Positions 1-5,599 of a DNA stretch of 5,766 nt are shown in pieces. A program made the translations under genes and the position numbers. Origin of the DNA: JBBRCE01 sp038205115. GTDB lineage: Bacteria; Planctomycetota; Planctomycetia; Pirellulales; JBBRCE01. The notes beneath the pieces are model-generated. The model did no database searches, was not told the DNA's origin, and saw nothing but the letters and a program-made list of their open reading frames with translations. The stretch is from positions 1-5,766 of the forward strand of contig JBBRCE010000107.1 of the NCBI GenBank assembly GCA_038205115.1. The letters run 5' to 3'. Each line of letters opens with the position of its first letter. Positions within the stretch are counted from its first letter, which is position 1.

Positions 1-150
1 TGATAATTACATTCACTCGAAATCCTCCTTGAGTTGCGGAACATAGTCTTTCAACAACCATGTAACCCCGCAAATCACCGGCGGATTTCGAGTTTTTTTA
101 CGCAACCTCAAAAAGTACCAAACGGATATGCTTGGTTAAGGACTAATCCC

Positions 151-357
151 TACGGCGGCCTCGACCGTTTCGGCCGCGTGATCGACAACAAATGGACCGC
201 GCCGGACATCAGCACCACGCTGGATCAAATTCAGTACGGTTATGACCGGATGGGCAATCGCATCTGGCGTTACAATGTGGTGGCCCACGCTAATAGCGCC
301 GACTTCGACGAAGCCTATAGCTATGATGGCCTGAATCAACTTGCTGACATGCAGTAA
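151..357 (+). pseudogene. RHS/YD-repeat protein fragment, broken at both ends
   Basis: The translation contains GLDRFGRVID, then YGYDRMGNRI and YSYDGLNQL, which are tyrosine/aspartate repeats of the RHS/YD type found in very large secreted or surface proteins. The Y-D-x-x-(G/L)-N pattern recurs twice about 27 residues apart. Only about 68 residues of such sequence are present, whereas intact RHS proteins exceed 1000 residues. On the left, RHS-like sequence fades above about position 151. The frame is open back to position 7 but is AT-rich and lacks YD motifs. On the right, the frame ends in a TAA at 355-357 that belongs to the IS66 terminus starting at 354, so the gene was evidently cut by that insertion. 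There is no credible start codon or ribosome binding site. The RHS identity is fairly sure; the original function cannot be told. Confidence 0.72.
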
Positions 358-385
358 CCGTTCACGGATATAAAATTTGGTCTTC
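354..385 (+). repeat. Probable left terminal inverted repeat of the IS66 remnant
   Basis: It starts with GTAACCGTTCACGG and lies between the interrupted RHS frame and the transposase leader. The call rests on the GTAA start typical of IS66 ends and on its position. The inner boundary is a guess because no right-end partner exists in the window to align it with. Confidence 0.5.
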
Positions 386-705
386 TTGGAAATGGGGTGG
401 TGCGGTTAAGTTGTAGCCATGACCAACATGCCTGCCAAGGATGACTGTCCGAATTGTGATGCGTTGCGACGCGAACTCGCGGCGCTGCGCAGCGAAGTGG
501 CTGCGTTGCAGGCCCAGGTCCAGAAGCTGATGGCGCAATTGGCGGCGGCGCAGAAGAACTCCGCTAACTCGTCCAAGCCGCCTTCCGGCGATATCGTCAA
601 ACCGCCGCGGTCGAATTCGGCGCAGCAGGGCAAACGGAAACGCGGCGGACAGCCGGGCCACCCACGACACACGCGTCCGCCGTTTGGACCGGATGAAATC
701 GATCA
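354..705 (+). mobile_element. Remnant of an IS66-family insertion sequence, left end plus 5' part of tnpC
   Basis: The segment begins GTAACCGTTCACGG. IS66-family ends typically start with GTAA, and the RHS reading frame stops exactly here. Only about 65 bp separate this end from the transposase start, so no tnpA or tnpB precedes tnpC, as in the solo-tnpC (ISBst12-like) branch of IS66. The transposase reads normally to about 705 and then changes into unrelated sequence. No right inverted repeat was found downstream, so the element is truncated and presumably dead. An 8-bp target duplication cannot be tested because the other end is missing. Confidence 0.7.
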
Positions 706-811
706 CACCGGTGGCCGAATTTTTATCGACGACAATTTGCGATCGTCGGATCCGCAGACCGGCCGCACGCAGTTGGCATTTGCTGCCTCAACTCGGTGGC
801 CGCATCACTAA
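419..811 (+). pseudogene. tnpC: IS66-family transposase (TnpC), N-terminal fragment
   Basis: The start MTNMPAKDDCPNCDALRREL leads into a heptad-rich coiled coil (about residues 13-45, regularly spaced Leu/Ala). The IS66 hallmark NSSKPPSGD follows at about 50-58, then a basic GKRKRGGQPGH segment at about 71-81 and RPPFGPDEIDHT at about 85-96. In full-length IS66 transposases (about 450-550 residues) this is followed by a zinc-binding Cys cluster and the DDE catalytic core; all of that is missing. After DEIDHT (about position 706) the sequence no longer resembles IS66, and the frame runs through foreign DNA to a stop at 809-811. The product would have no catalytic residues. The start at 419 is the first ATG, with a second possible ATG at 428. 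High confidence in family and truncation. Confidence 0.88.
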
Positions 812-904
812 AATTTTTCACCCGACGGAAAACGGTTGGCGATGGCTAACAAAGACAGGTCGATCGAAGTCTGGACCCTGCCGGACGTCCCTGAAAATAA
901 GTGA
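749..904 (+). pseudogene. Decayed C-terminal WD40-repeat fragment
   Basis: Immediately after the TAA at 809-811, the same frame reads NFSPDGKRLAMANKDRSIEVWTL and ends at TGA 902-904. FSPDGKRLA followed by D-x-S-I-x-VW is the classical last half of a WD40 propeller blade. Just upstream, the third frame gives LGGRITKI (from 792), the expected preceding strand of that blade, so a small indel near 810-815 separates the two halves. Further upstream, DPQTGRTQLAF (from 749) could be the end of the previous blade (usually W-D-x-x-T-G-R) with a substituted Trp. The remnant is too short to fold as a propeller and has no start. In planctomycetes such blades usually belong to large proteins, sometimes Ser/Thr kinases; nothing here shows which. 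Confidence 0.6.
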
Positions 905-918
905 GTCCCCTCACCGGC

Positions 919-1086
919 ATGACCGACACATGGAAAGACATCGGTGACCACAGCAAGGACGAGATTTTCGAGCTGGCATTGCTGATCGCCGCCGGAAAAT
1001 GCAGGTTGATGGAGCAAGTGAACTACCAGCCCAACTGCCGCAATCTGCAAGGCAGCCATCACAATCCGAAAACCAAAGCCGCCTGA
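919..1086 (+). CDS. Small ORF of unknown function (55 codons)
   Basis: An ATG-started frame encodes MTDTWKDIGDHSKDEIFELA near its start and ends in a basic tail, HHNPKTKAA. The same frame is open up to a GTG at 901 that overlaps the stop of the WD40 remnant. Third codon positions are clearly G/C-rich, which hints at true coding, present or past. No Shine-Dalgarno is visible in front of 919. Two Cys are present, with no membrane segment and no family I recognise. It could be a genuine small gene, a fragment of a larger gene stranded between mobile-element debris, or chance. Confidence 0.25.
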   Translation: MTDTWKDIGDHSKDEIFELALLIAAGKCRLMEQVNYQPNCRNLQGSHHNPKTKAA

Positions 1087-1155
1087 AAAACGCCTCTCAA
1101 AATCACGAAAGGTTATTCGGGTTTGCCGAGAGCAACACGATCGAGGCGCTGCGCT

Positions 1156-2151
1156 TTAAAATTCTTTGTCGCCCGGATTATTGCCGTCGGCCCGACGTGC
1201 AAGACGCTTGTGGACGTCCAGGCTGATGCTGTACTTGATGGTCCGGACCGAACCATCGCACATTCCCATATTCAAGCCAATGTCGTGAACGCTACCGAAG
1301 GCGCACAGAGCGCCAGGCACCGCATCGTCAGTATCCATGGCTGGCTGGGAGAACCCCGAACGATAGTTGTCGTTGTTATAGCCGGTGTATAGCGTCTCAT
1401 TTTCTGCACCCCAGCCACCGTCTTGGTAGTGCGAGGTCGGAACAAATTTTTCGCCAATCAAGTAGACGTACTGCTCGCCATCCAGCACCATGGCCGGAGT
1501 GACCATGCTACGGCGATAACAGACACCGTCACTGGTATCGGGCGCCGGCGGTGTTTTGTCCCAGACATCCATGCTGGCAGGACCTGCGCCGTTTTGGCAA
1601 TGGTCTCCAGCCGAGTCGTTCGTCCCGCAACTGGCCGCATAATCCGTGCGGCAGGTGTTGGCAACCTTGGTGGCGTTGATGGGGTTGCCGCCGCTGTAAG
1701 GATACGTGATCGAACGACGACGCATCTGGCAGTTCGCCAGCGTAAACGGTTGCGAAAGACGAATCGTATTCTTCGCCATTTTTGCTGCTGGAGCCAGCCC
1801 TTTATCGAGATCGTACAGCGCCAGCTGGTCGATGTACGGCAAGATGTTGAACAACCAACCGCCGGGCTGCTTTTCATTGGTGCCGCGCTCGGAATCGCCA
1901 ATCCAATTCCAACCCCAGCCACCGGTCGGATAGCGCCCCCAAACGGTGACGTGTTGCTTTGCGCCCTTGACCAGGCCGACAACATTATTCTTGCATTCCA
2001 GCCGCCGGGCAGCATTCCGCGCCGACTGCACGGCCGGTCCAATCAACAGCATCAACATGCCGATGATCGAAATCACCACGAGTAATTCGACAAGCGTAAA
2101 CGCCGAACGTGGTTTGCCGGCAAATGTGTTCAACCGCGGGAATCCAGGCAT
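1156..2151 (-). CDS. DUF1559 protein with prepilin-type N-terminal methylation motif
   Basis: This 331-residue protein fits the usual 300-350 of planctomycete DUF1559 proteins. Residues 1-17 form a short basic leader (GKPRSA), followed by FTLVELLVVISIIGMLMLLI, the type IV pilin/type II pseudopilin hydrophobic helix with Glu at +5 of the mature form (Glu22). The leader would be cut before Phe18 and the protein anchored in the cytoplasmic membrane or built into a pseudopilus-like fibre. The DUF1559 part follows: an AARRLECKNN motif, a GEKFVP segment, a YTGYNND stretch, an FGSVH...CDGSVR signature at about 285-303 and an RRADGN tail. The frame is open upstream to 2382, but the ATG at 2151 has GGAG 10 nt ahead and places the prepilin motif correctly. 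Position -1 is Ala instead of the usual Gly. The protein is Cys-rich. The family's function is not established; a surface or secretion-linked role is inferred. It lies downstream of the hydrolase on the same strand. Confidence 0.93.
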   Translation of the reverse strand: MPGFPRLNTFAGKPRSAFTLVELLVVISIIGMLMLLIGPAVQSARNAARRLECKNNVVGLVKGAKQHVTVWGRYPTGGWGWNWIGDSERGTNEKQPGGWLFNILPYIDQLALYDLDKGLAPAAKMAKNTIRLSQPFTLANCQMRRRSITYPYSGGNPINATKVANTCRTDYAASCGTNDSAGDHCQNGAGPASMDVWDKTPPAPDTSDGVCYRRSMVTPAMVLDGEQYVYLIGEKFVPTSHYQDGGWGAENETLYTGYNNDNYRSGFSQPAMDTDDAVPGALCAFGSVHDIGLNMGMCDGSVRTIKYSISLDVHKRLARRADGNNPGDKEF

Positions 2152-2161
2152 GTCGAGCAAG

Positions 2162-2165
2162 CTCC
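2162..2165 (-). promoter_or_regulatory. Ribosome binding site for the DUF1559 gene
   Basis: GGAG on the minus strand lies 10 nt before the ATG at 2151. It supports this start over the much longer upstream-open frame, whose extra 77 residues resemble no prepilin leader. Confidence 0.5.
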
Positions 2166-2222
2166 ACTTGGACCAGCATCCGATCGCCAGAAAAGAAATG
2201 AAGGTTGCGGCGATCTTTTTTG

Positions 2223-2252
2223 ATTCTAGCAGCGTACCGGCGTTCGCGGCAA
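2223..2252 (-). promoter_or_regulatory. Candidate sigma70-type promoter for the DUF1559 gene
   Basis: On the minus strand, TTGCCG (2252-2247) and TAGAAT (2228-2223) are separated by 18 bp. The -10 matches the consensus at 5 of 6 positions and the -35 at 4 of 6. It lies in the 146-bp gap after the hydrolase stop and about 70 bp before the DUF1559 ATG, so that gene could be transcribed independently. This is a pattern match only. Confidence 0.35.
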
Positions 2253-2297
2253 GCGATTTCGCTGCAAAAATCGGCTCGAGCCCGACACGCCCGCTTA

Positions 2298-3365
2298 TTA
2301 CGCCGATTCCGTCGGCGGGCAGCGACGTTCCGTTCCCATCCGCTGCACCCACTCCACCACGCGCCAGTCCAGCCAGCGACAATCACCATCCGTGCCGGGA
2401 CGGGCGATAAAACCCAAATGCCCTCCGCCGGCCGTAATGTGCAACCGCACTTGCGGCGGCAACGCGGCCTGCAGCAGCGGTGTGGGCGGAATAAACGGAT
2501 CGTCTGCCGCGGTGATGATCCAGGTTGGAATTCGAATCGATTCCACGAACGCCAGTGAACTGCAGCGACGGTAATAGTCGGCCACATCGGCAAAACCGGA
2601 GAGCGGCGCGGTATAAGCATCGTCAAACTGCCGCAAAGTCCGCGGGCGAACGGCGAACTGTGCGGCTGGCGAGTTCGGCAAGCGGCGGGCTTGTCGGCGC
2701 ACGTGGCGCTTGAGCGTTCGCACAAAGTGCCAATCGTAAATGCGATTAAACCCTCGCGACATCACGCGGCTGCAAAGATCCAGATCGGCCGGCGGCGCCA
2801 CAGCCAATGCGCTATCCAGCCCACCTATCGCGTTGCTGCCGATTTCGCCCAACAGCTTCAAACTGATGTTCGCGCCCAGCGAAAAACCAATCAGCGACAC
2901 CGGCGAACCAGGGCACAGCAATTCGATTTTTCGAATGGCGGCCACCACGTCCTCAGTGCGTCCGCTGTGATACGGAAGCTGCGCCAGCCCAAAGCCGGCG
3001 CCGCAGCCACGCATGTCCAATCGAAACACGCGCACGGCCTGGGCGTTCAGTTTATGAACCATTCGCCGCAAGTAAAAACTGCCGTGCGAACCGCCCAAGC
3101 CATGCAACATCAGCACCACGCGCTGCTTGGGTTGCCAGTCGGCGGGTCGGTCGTCGTGCAGTATCAGGCAATCGCCATCGGGCATTTGCAGGCGATGCTG
3201 CACGGCCGCGTATTTTGGATATCGGCCCGGAAAATACACGGCAAAAATTGTCTGCAGGTGACCGCTATTCACCAACGGATGCGCCACAAATGGCGGAAAA
3301 TCCTCCCCGCTCTGCGTTGTGCGGCGGGATTTCGCGTTGTCAGCCGATGTTAATGAACCGTGCAT
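2298..3365 (-). CDS. Alpha/beta hydrolase of the YheT/EMB8 type
   Basis: The protein has 355 residues, near the 320-350 typical of YheT/EMB8-like hydrolases. The family's N-terminal FxxHPLVNSGHLQT(I) segment is at about 26-40. It is followed by the oxyanion-loop motif MLHGLGGSHGS (about 87-96), a DMRGCGAG stretch (117-124) and the nucleophile elbow GFSLGAN with Ser162. The acid is in AADDPF (Asp288 or Asp289) and the base in GGGHLGF (His316). The complete Ser-Asp-His triad implies an active serine esterase or lipase-like enzyme, probably cytosolic as no signal peptide or membrane helix is seen. The substrate is unknown; bacterial YheT-like proteins are generally annotated only as putative hydrolases or carboxylesterases. 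The ATG at 3365 has only a weak AGGG-like sequence ahead. It is the upstream neighbour of the DUF1559 gene, but the gap and a possible promoter argue against tight co-regulation. Confidence 0.93.
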   Translation of the reverse strand: MHGSLTSADNAKSRRTTQSGEDFPPFVAHPLVNSGHLQTIFAVYFPGRYPKYAAVQHRLQMPDGDCLILHDDRPADWQPKQRVVLMLHGLGGSHGSFYLRRMVHKLNAQAVRVFRLDMRGCGAGFGLAQLPYHSGRTEDVVAAIRKIELLCPGSPVSLIGFSLGANISLKLLGEIGSNAIGGLDSALAVAPPADLDLCSRVMSRGFNRIYDWHFVRTLKRHVRRQARRLPNSPAAQFAVRPRTLRQFDDAYTAPLSGFADVADYYRRCSSLAFVESIRIPTWIITAADDPFIPPTPLLQAALPPQVRLHITAGGGHLGFIARPGTDGDCRWLDWRVVEWVQRMGTERRCPPTESA

Positions 3366-3652
3366 GCCGGCAAAGTCGCCCTGGACTCACTGTTAACAAT
3401 GAAACGATCGGAGCGCCCATTATTCGTTGCGACGCGTTGATCCTCGCCGCCCGACCGTGGCTGATGTGGCCAATCTGCGGCCCCGCCAGTGGCCTAGCCA
3501 AACGCCCACCTTCTCATTGTTTGCGCGAGCGGCGGATTCGCAAGCCCTGTTGCCAACCGAATTGCCGCGAAGGCCATAACAGACTCTGCCGATTGTAGGG
3601 CGCGATTCGCTGGCCAAGCCGGCGACTGCGCGAAATCGCAAAACTTAGCCCC
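3366..3652. other. Intergenic region between the divergent hydrolase gene and tRNA unit; no gene recognised
   Basis: Short frames exist on both strands (for example minus-strand frames in 3420-3685), but they are rich in Arg/Ala, lack ribosome binding sites and recognisable motifs, and overlap one another. The hydrolase promoter should lie near its right-hand start but no clear -10/-35 pair was found there. Confidence 0.5.
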
Positions 3653-3680
3653 TCGACAGCACTCTCGATGCCGATATAAT
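3653..3680 (+). promoter_or_regulatory. Promoter of the initiator tRNA gene
   Basis: TCGACA (3653-3658, 5 of 6 to TTGACA) and TATAAT (3675-3680, perfect) are separated by 16 bp. Transcription would start at about 3687, giving a leader of about 33 nt before the mature tRNA. The match and its position just ahead of a stable RNA gene make this a strong candidate. Confidence 0.75.
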
Positions 3681-3719
3681 CTCAAGTGTCGCGACGAGCA
3701 TCACGCTCTCGCCAACCGT

Positions 3720-3793
<74 letters not shown>

Positions 3794-3801
3794 TTTGTTT
3801 G

Positions 3802-3831
3802 CCCTGGTTTCGAACACGTTCGACCCCAGGG
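3802..3831 (+). repeat. Long hairpin in the 3' trailer of the tRNA transcript
   Basis: CCCTGG (3802-3807) pairs with CCAGGG (3826-3831). Inside, TCGAAC (3810-3815) pairs with GTTCGA (3818-3823), with a 2-base tip and a symmetric TT/CC internal loop. It begins only 8 nt after the mature tRNA end and precedes the terminator hairpin, so it could influence 3' processing of the precursor. It lacks a T-run and is not itself a terminator. Confidence 0.6.
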
Positions 3832-3841
3832 TAAACGGACC

Positions 3842-3870
3842 AAGCCCAGACTCACCTCTGGGCTTTTTTC
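3842..3870 (+). terminator. Rho-independent terminator of the tRNA unit
   Basis: AAGCCCAGA (3842-3850) pairs perfectly with TCTGGGCTT (3857-3865) over 9 bp around a 6-nt loop, and a run of six T covers 3864-3869. It closes the single-gene tRNA transcript. Confidence 0.88.
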
Positions 3871-4190
3871 GTTTCTACGCCCGTTCTGGCAACGGTTTAC
3901 AACCTGCGTTGTCTCTTACCGTTTGTCTCACGAACGTCGCGCGAGTTGCTGGCGGCGCGTAGGAGCAAGACCAAATCCCCGGTCTGGCGCCGAAAGTCTC
4001 AAAGGTCTCTGGTCGCCAGCCCCGCGTGGGTTAACTGACTGTTCGGCCCGGCTGAGCGGACCGGAAAGTCAATCGCGTCGTTAATATGTTGAGGGCGGTT
4101 CAAAATGGCGGCGGCGGGCGGCCGAATCTGGTGGCGCTAATAAAGCCGCCGGGGCCTGTCAGAACCAGCCTGCAGGCGGCATCCTTGTAA
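3871..4190. other. Non-coding stretch, no gene recognised
   Basis: About 320 bp lie between the tRNA terminator and the 3' end of the membrane-protein gene. I found no tRNA, no integrase remnant and no ORF with a start and motif worth reporting. A 34-codon ATG frame starting near 4087 is low-complexity Gly/Pro at first and has no ribosome binding site. CTGGCG (3984-3989) and CGCCAG (4014-4019) could pair around a 24-nt loop, but without further support. Confidence 0.5.
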
Positions 4191-4667
4191 CTAGGCGGAA
4201 GGTTCACGGTTGCGAGTTGCGGCAAGCGGTCTTCCGACAACTAACCAAACGACCACGATTCCTGTTACCCACTGCATGGTCGTAATCGTTAGATACCACT
4301 CGTGCAAAGCGTGAAATCGCTCGGGTGCGAGGATTGTTTGTTCGCTTGAATTGACTAAGTGGTCCAACATGCGATGTAACGCAAACAGTGCCAACTGCGC
4401 CGCGGCCATGACCAAGATCGCTGCCGAAACTGCCCGCCAGGGGCGGCCGGTGCGCCAGGTGTGTAGAACTTCGATTAGAAGTAGGACAATCAAAGCCGTC
4501 GCGACCCAATTCAACCACTGCGTGACTCGCTGTGTCACAAAGCCTTCGGTCGTTTGTCCGACGACTTCTGAAGCTTCCCGCACAACAAACAGCCCGTAAA
4601 ACGTCAGGCCACCCCACCAACTCGCCCAGAACATTATCAACAGACACTGCCACATCGAACGGATCAT
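4191..4667 (-). CDS. Small four-helix membrane protein, DUF4149/TMEM205-like
   Basis: The 158-residue product has four clear hydrophobic helices, at about 5-28, 52-69, 79-98 and 124-146, so it sits in a membrane, most likely the cytoplasmic one. Helix 1 carries a W/G-rich WASWWGGLTFYG motif. The first loop has an FVTQRVTQWLN segment, and helix 4 is introduced by RFHALHEWYL. This layout and length fit the DUF4149/TMEM205-like group; function in bacteria is unknown. The frame is open to an ATG at 4691, but that ATG has no Shine-Dalgarno. The ATG at 4667 has GGAG 6 nt upstream and starts directly at helix 1, so it is preferred. The C-terminus is short and polar (TRNREPSA). The gene is divergent from the helix-turn-helix gene and appears to be transcribed alone. 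Confidence 0.82.
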   Translation of the reverse strand: MIRSMWQCLLIMFWASWWGGLTFYGLFVVREASEVVGQTTEGFVTQRVTQWLNWVATALIVLLLIEVLHTWRTGRPWRAVSAAILVMAAAQLALFALHRMLDHLVNSSEQTILAPERFHALHEWYLTITTMQWVTGIVVVWLVVGRPLAATRNREPSA

Positions 4668-4673
4668 CGTTGG

Positions 4674-4677
4674 CTCC
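4674..4677 (-). promoter_or_regulatory. Ribosome binding site deciding the membrane-protein start
   Basis: Minus-strand GGAG lies 6 nt before the ATG at 4667. The alternative ATG at 4691 is preceded only by AT-rich sequence (ACTTAAATTGAA), so the shorter form is favoured. Confidence 0.55.
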
Positions 4678-4744
4678 AAAGCCAAGGCCATTTCAATTTA
4701 AGTCTGAATAATAAAGTTCCGCCTTAGTTTTTCCCAGTAGGAAA

Positions 4745-4769
4745 CAAACAACTAGCGGCTAGTTGTTTG
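4745..4769. repeat. Perfect 11-bp inverted repeat between divergent genes
   Basis: CAAACAACTAG (4745-4755) and CTAGTTGTTTG (4759-4769) are exact reverse complements around CGG. The repeat is 77 bp from the start of the membrane-protein gene and 136 bp from the start of the helix-turn-helix gene. Neither flank has a good T-run, and neither gene ends here, so a terminator is unlikely. A dimeric regulator's operator, an RNA hairpin in a leader, or a relic of a mobile element are all possible. Confidence 0.75.
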
Positions 4770-4894
4770 CAAGCTATCGGTTATGCCTTGGCCTGAGTTC
4801 AAATGTCAGCCGCGAGAAACGCAAAACGCCGGTAGAAATTCATCCGCCTCGTAACTAGCATAGAACGTGTGGTTGAGCGATTCTATCTAATACG

Positions 4895-4900
4895 AAGGTG
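4895..4900 (+). promoter_or_regulatory. Ribosome binding site of the helix-turn-helix gene
   Basis: AAGGTG lies 5 nt ahead of the ATG at 4906 and fixes the start of the small protein. Confidence 0.6.
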
Positions 4901-4905
4901 AAGCA

Positions 4906-5232
4906 ATGGCCAAAGCGAAAGTCAGCAAGTCAGCGAAGATTCGAGAGGCACTGACCGCCACCCCCGATAAGTCGGCCGTGGAAATTGCCAAGGAGATCGG
5001 CGTGACGCCCGCTTTGGTTTACAACGTCAAAGCCGGCATGAAGGAGAAATCCGGAAAGGCGAAATCCAAGCCAAGTTCTAAACCTGGCCCGAAGCCTACT
5101 GAAAAGGCGGTGGCACCTCAAGCCGCCCATGCTGCTCTGGACTCGGCGTTCGAGTTTGTGATGAAAGTCGGCGGATTGCTTCACGCCGAACAGTTGATCA
5201 ACAAGCTCAAGGCGATCAAAGAGCATTTGTAA
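4906..5232 (+). CDS. Small helix-turn-helix protein with Lys/Pro-rich linker
   Basis: The 108-residue product has three parts. Residues 8-48 look like a compact helix-turn-helix: a first helix KIREALTA, then SAVEIAKEIG (about 23-32), a turn, and a recognition-like helix TPALVYNVKAGM (about 34-45). This resembles the DNA-binding end of simple regulators or the helix-turn-helix of transposases. Residues 46-70 are a flexible, strongly basic linker with repeated K/S/P (KSKPSSKPGPKP) that could add non-specific DNA contact. Residues 77-108 form an amphipathic helical tail (DSAFEFVMKVGGLLHAEQL) likely to dimerise. Such proteins occur in planctomycetes as uncharacterised conserved genes; I know of no experimental role. 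A good ribosome binding site and coherent domain layout make it a real gene. DNA binding is inferred, and target sites are unknown. Confidence 0.85.
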   Translation: MAKAKVSKSAKIREALTATPDKSAVEIAKEIGVTPALVYNVKAGMKEKSGKAKSKPSSKPGPKPTEKAVAPQAAHAALDSAFEFVMKVGGLLHAEQLINKLKAIKEHL

Positions 5233-5242
5233 CCTCTCGTCG

Positions 5243-5599
5243 GATTTCGATCGCTGGCTTTCGATCAAGCGTTTTAGGCAGCGACACATTAAATCGCGGC
5301 ATACAGCCTATCGCTCGCCCAACACGAACGCCTTCGTCGAGCGGTTCATTCAAACGTTGGAGCAAGAATGCCTTAACCATTTTATCGTCTTCGGCCAGCG
5401 GCATATGGACCACTTGTGTTCGACGTTCGTCGACTACTATCATCGCTTACGGCCGCACCAGGCGAAAGACAACGAACTGCTGGTTTCGAAACGGAAACCG
5501 AAGAAGAACGTCACGGAGAAGTCTATCTCGCTGGCCGACGTTCGTTGTCAGCAACACTTGGGCGGGTTGCCCAAGCACTATTATCGTAAAGCAGGATGA
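5243..5599 (+). pseudogene. C-terminal fragment of a DDE (rve-type) transposase
   Basis: From about 5288 the frame reads RSPNTNAFVERFIQTLEQEC, then HFIVFGQRHMDHL and YYHRLRPHQ, ending at TGA 5597-5599. SPNxNAFVERF carries the final catalytic Glu (codon 5339-5341) of the retroviral-integrase fold, and the YYHxxRPHQ segment ends that domain. This is the pattern of IS3/IS481-like integrase-core transposases. The N-terminal DNA-binding region and the two catalytic Asp are absent. The frame is open only back to 5198, inside the helix-turn-helix gene, without a proper start (a TTG at 5357 lies behind the catalytic Glu). It is therefore a 5'-truncated relic. Which IS family it belongs to remains open. 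Confidence 0.85.

Noticed and set aside
1087..1155. Possible terminator of the DUF1559 gene
   Set aside because: The minus strand has a T-run after a GAGGCG sequence, but the only pairing partner is about 40 nt away, giving a weak stem with a huge loop.
1423..2085. A 220-codon plus-strand open frame opposite the DUF1559 gene
   Set aside because: It is antisense to a gene with clear family motifs, rich in Arg/Ile/Thr without domain signals, and starts at a GTG or similar codon without a ribosome binding site.
2152..2382. Extended N-terminus of the DUF1559 frame
   Set aside because: It would bury the prepilin motif 95 residues inside the protein and overlap the hydrolase gene. The ATG at 2151 with GGAG gives a normal leader.
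1985..2725. A 246-codon minus-strand frame overlapping the hydrolase 3' part and DUF1559 5' part
   Set aside because: It is out of frame with both recognised genes, Arg/Cys-rich, and without any motif; typical of G+C-rich shadow frames.
2691..3353. A 220-codon plus-strand open frame opposite the hydrolase
   Set aside because: It is a shadow of the hydrolase reading frame: no motifs, odd His/Gln-rich composition, while the opposite strand has a complete catalytic triad.
3870..4190. tRNA-adjacent genomic island with integrase
   Set aside because: No repeat of the tRNA 3' end and no integrase sequence was found next to the tRNA, so there is no attachment-site evidence.
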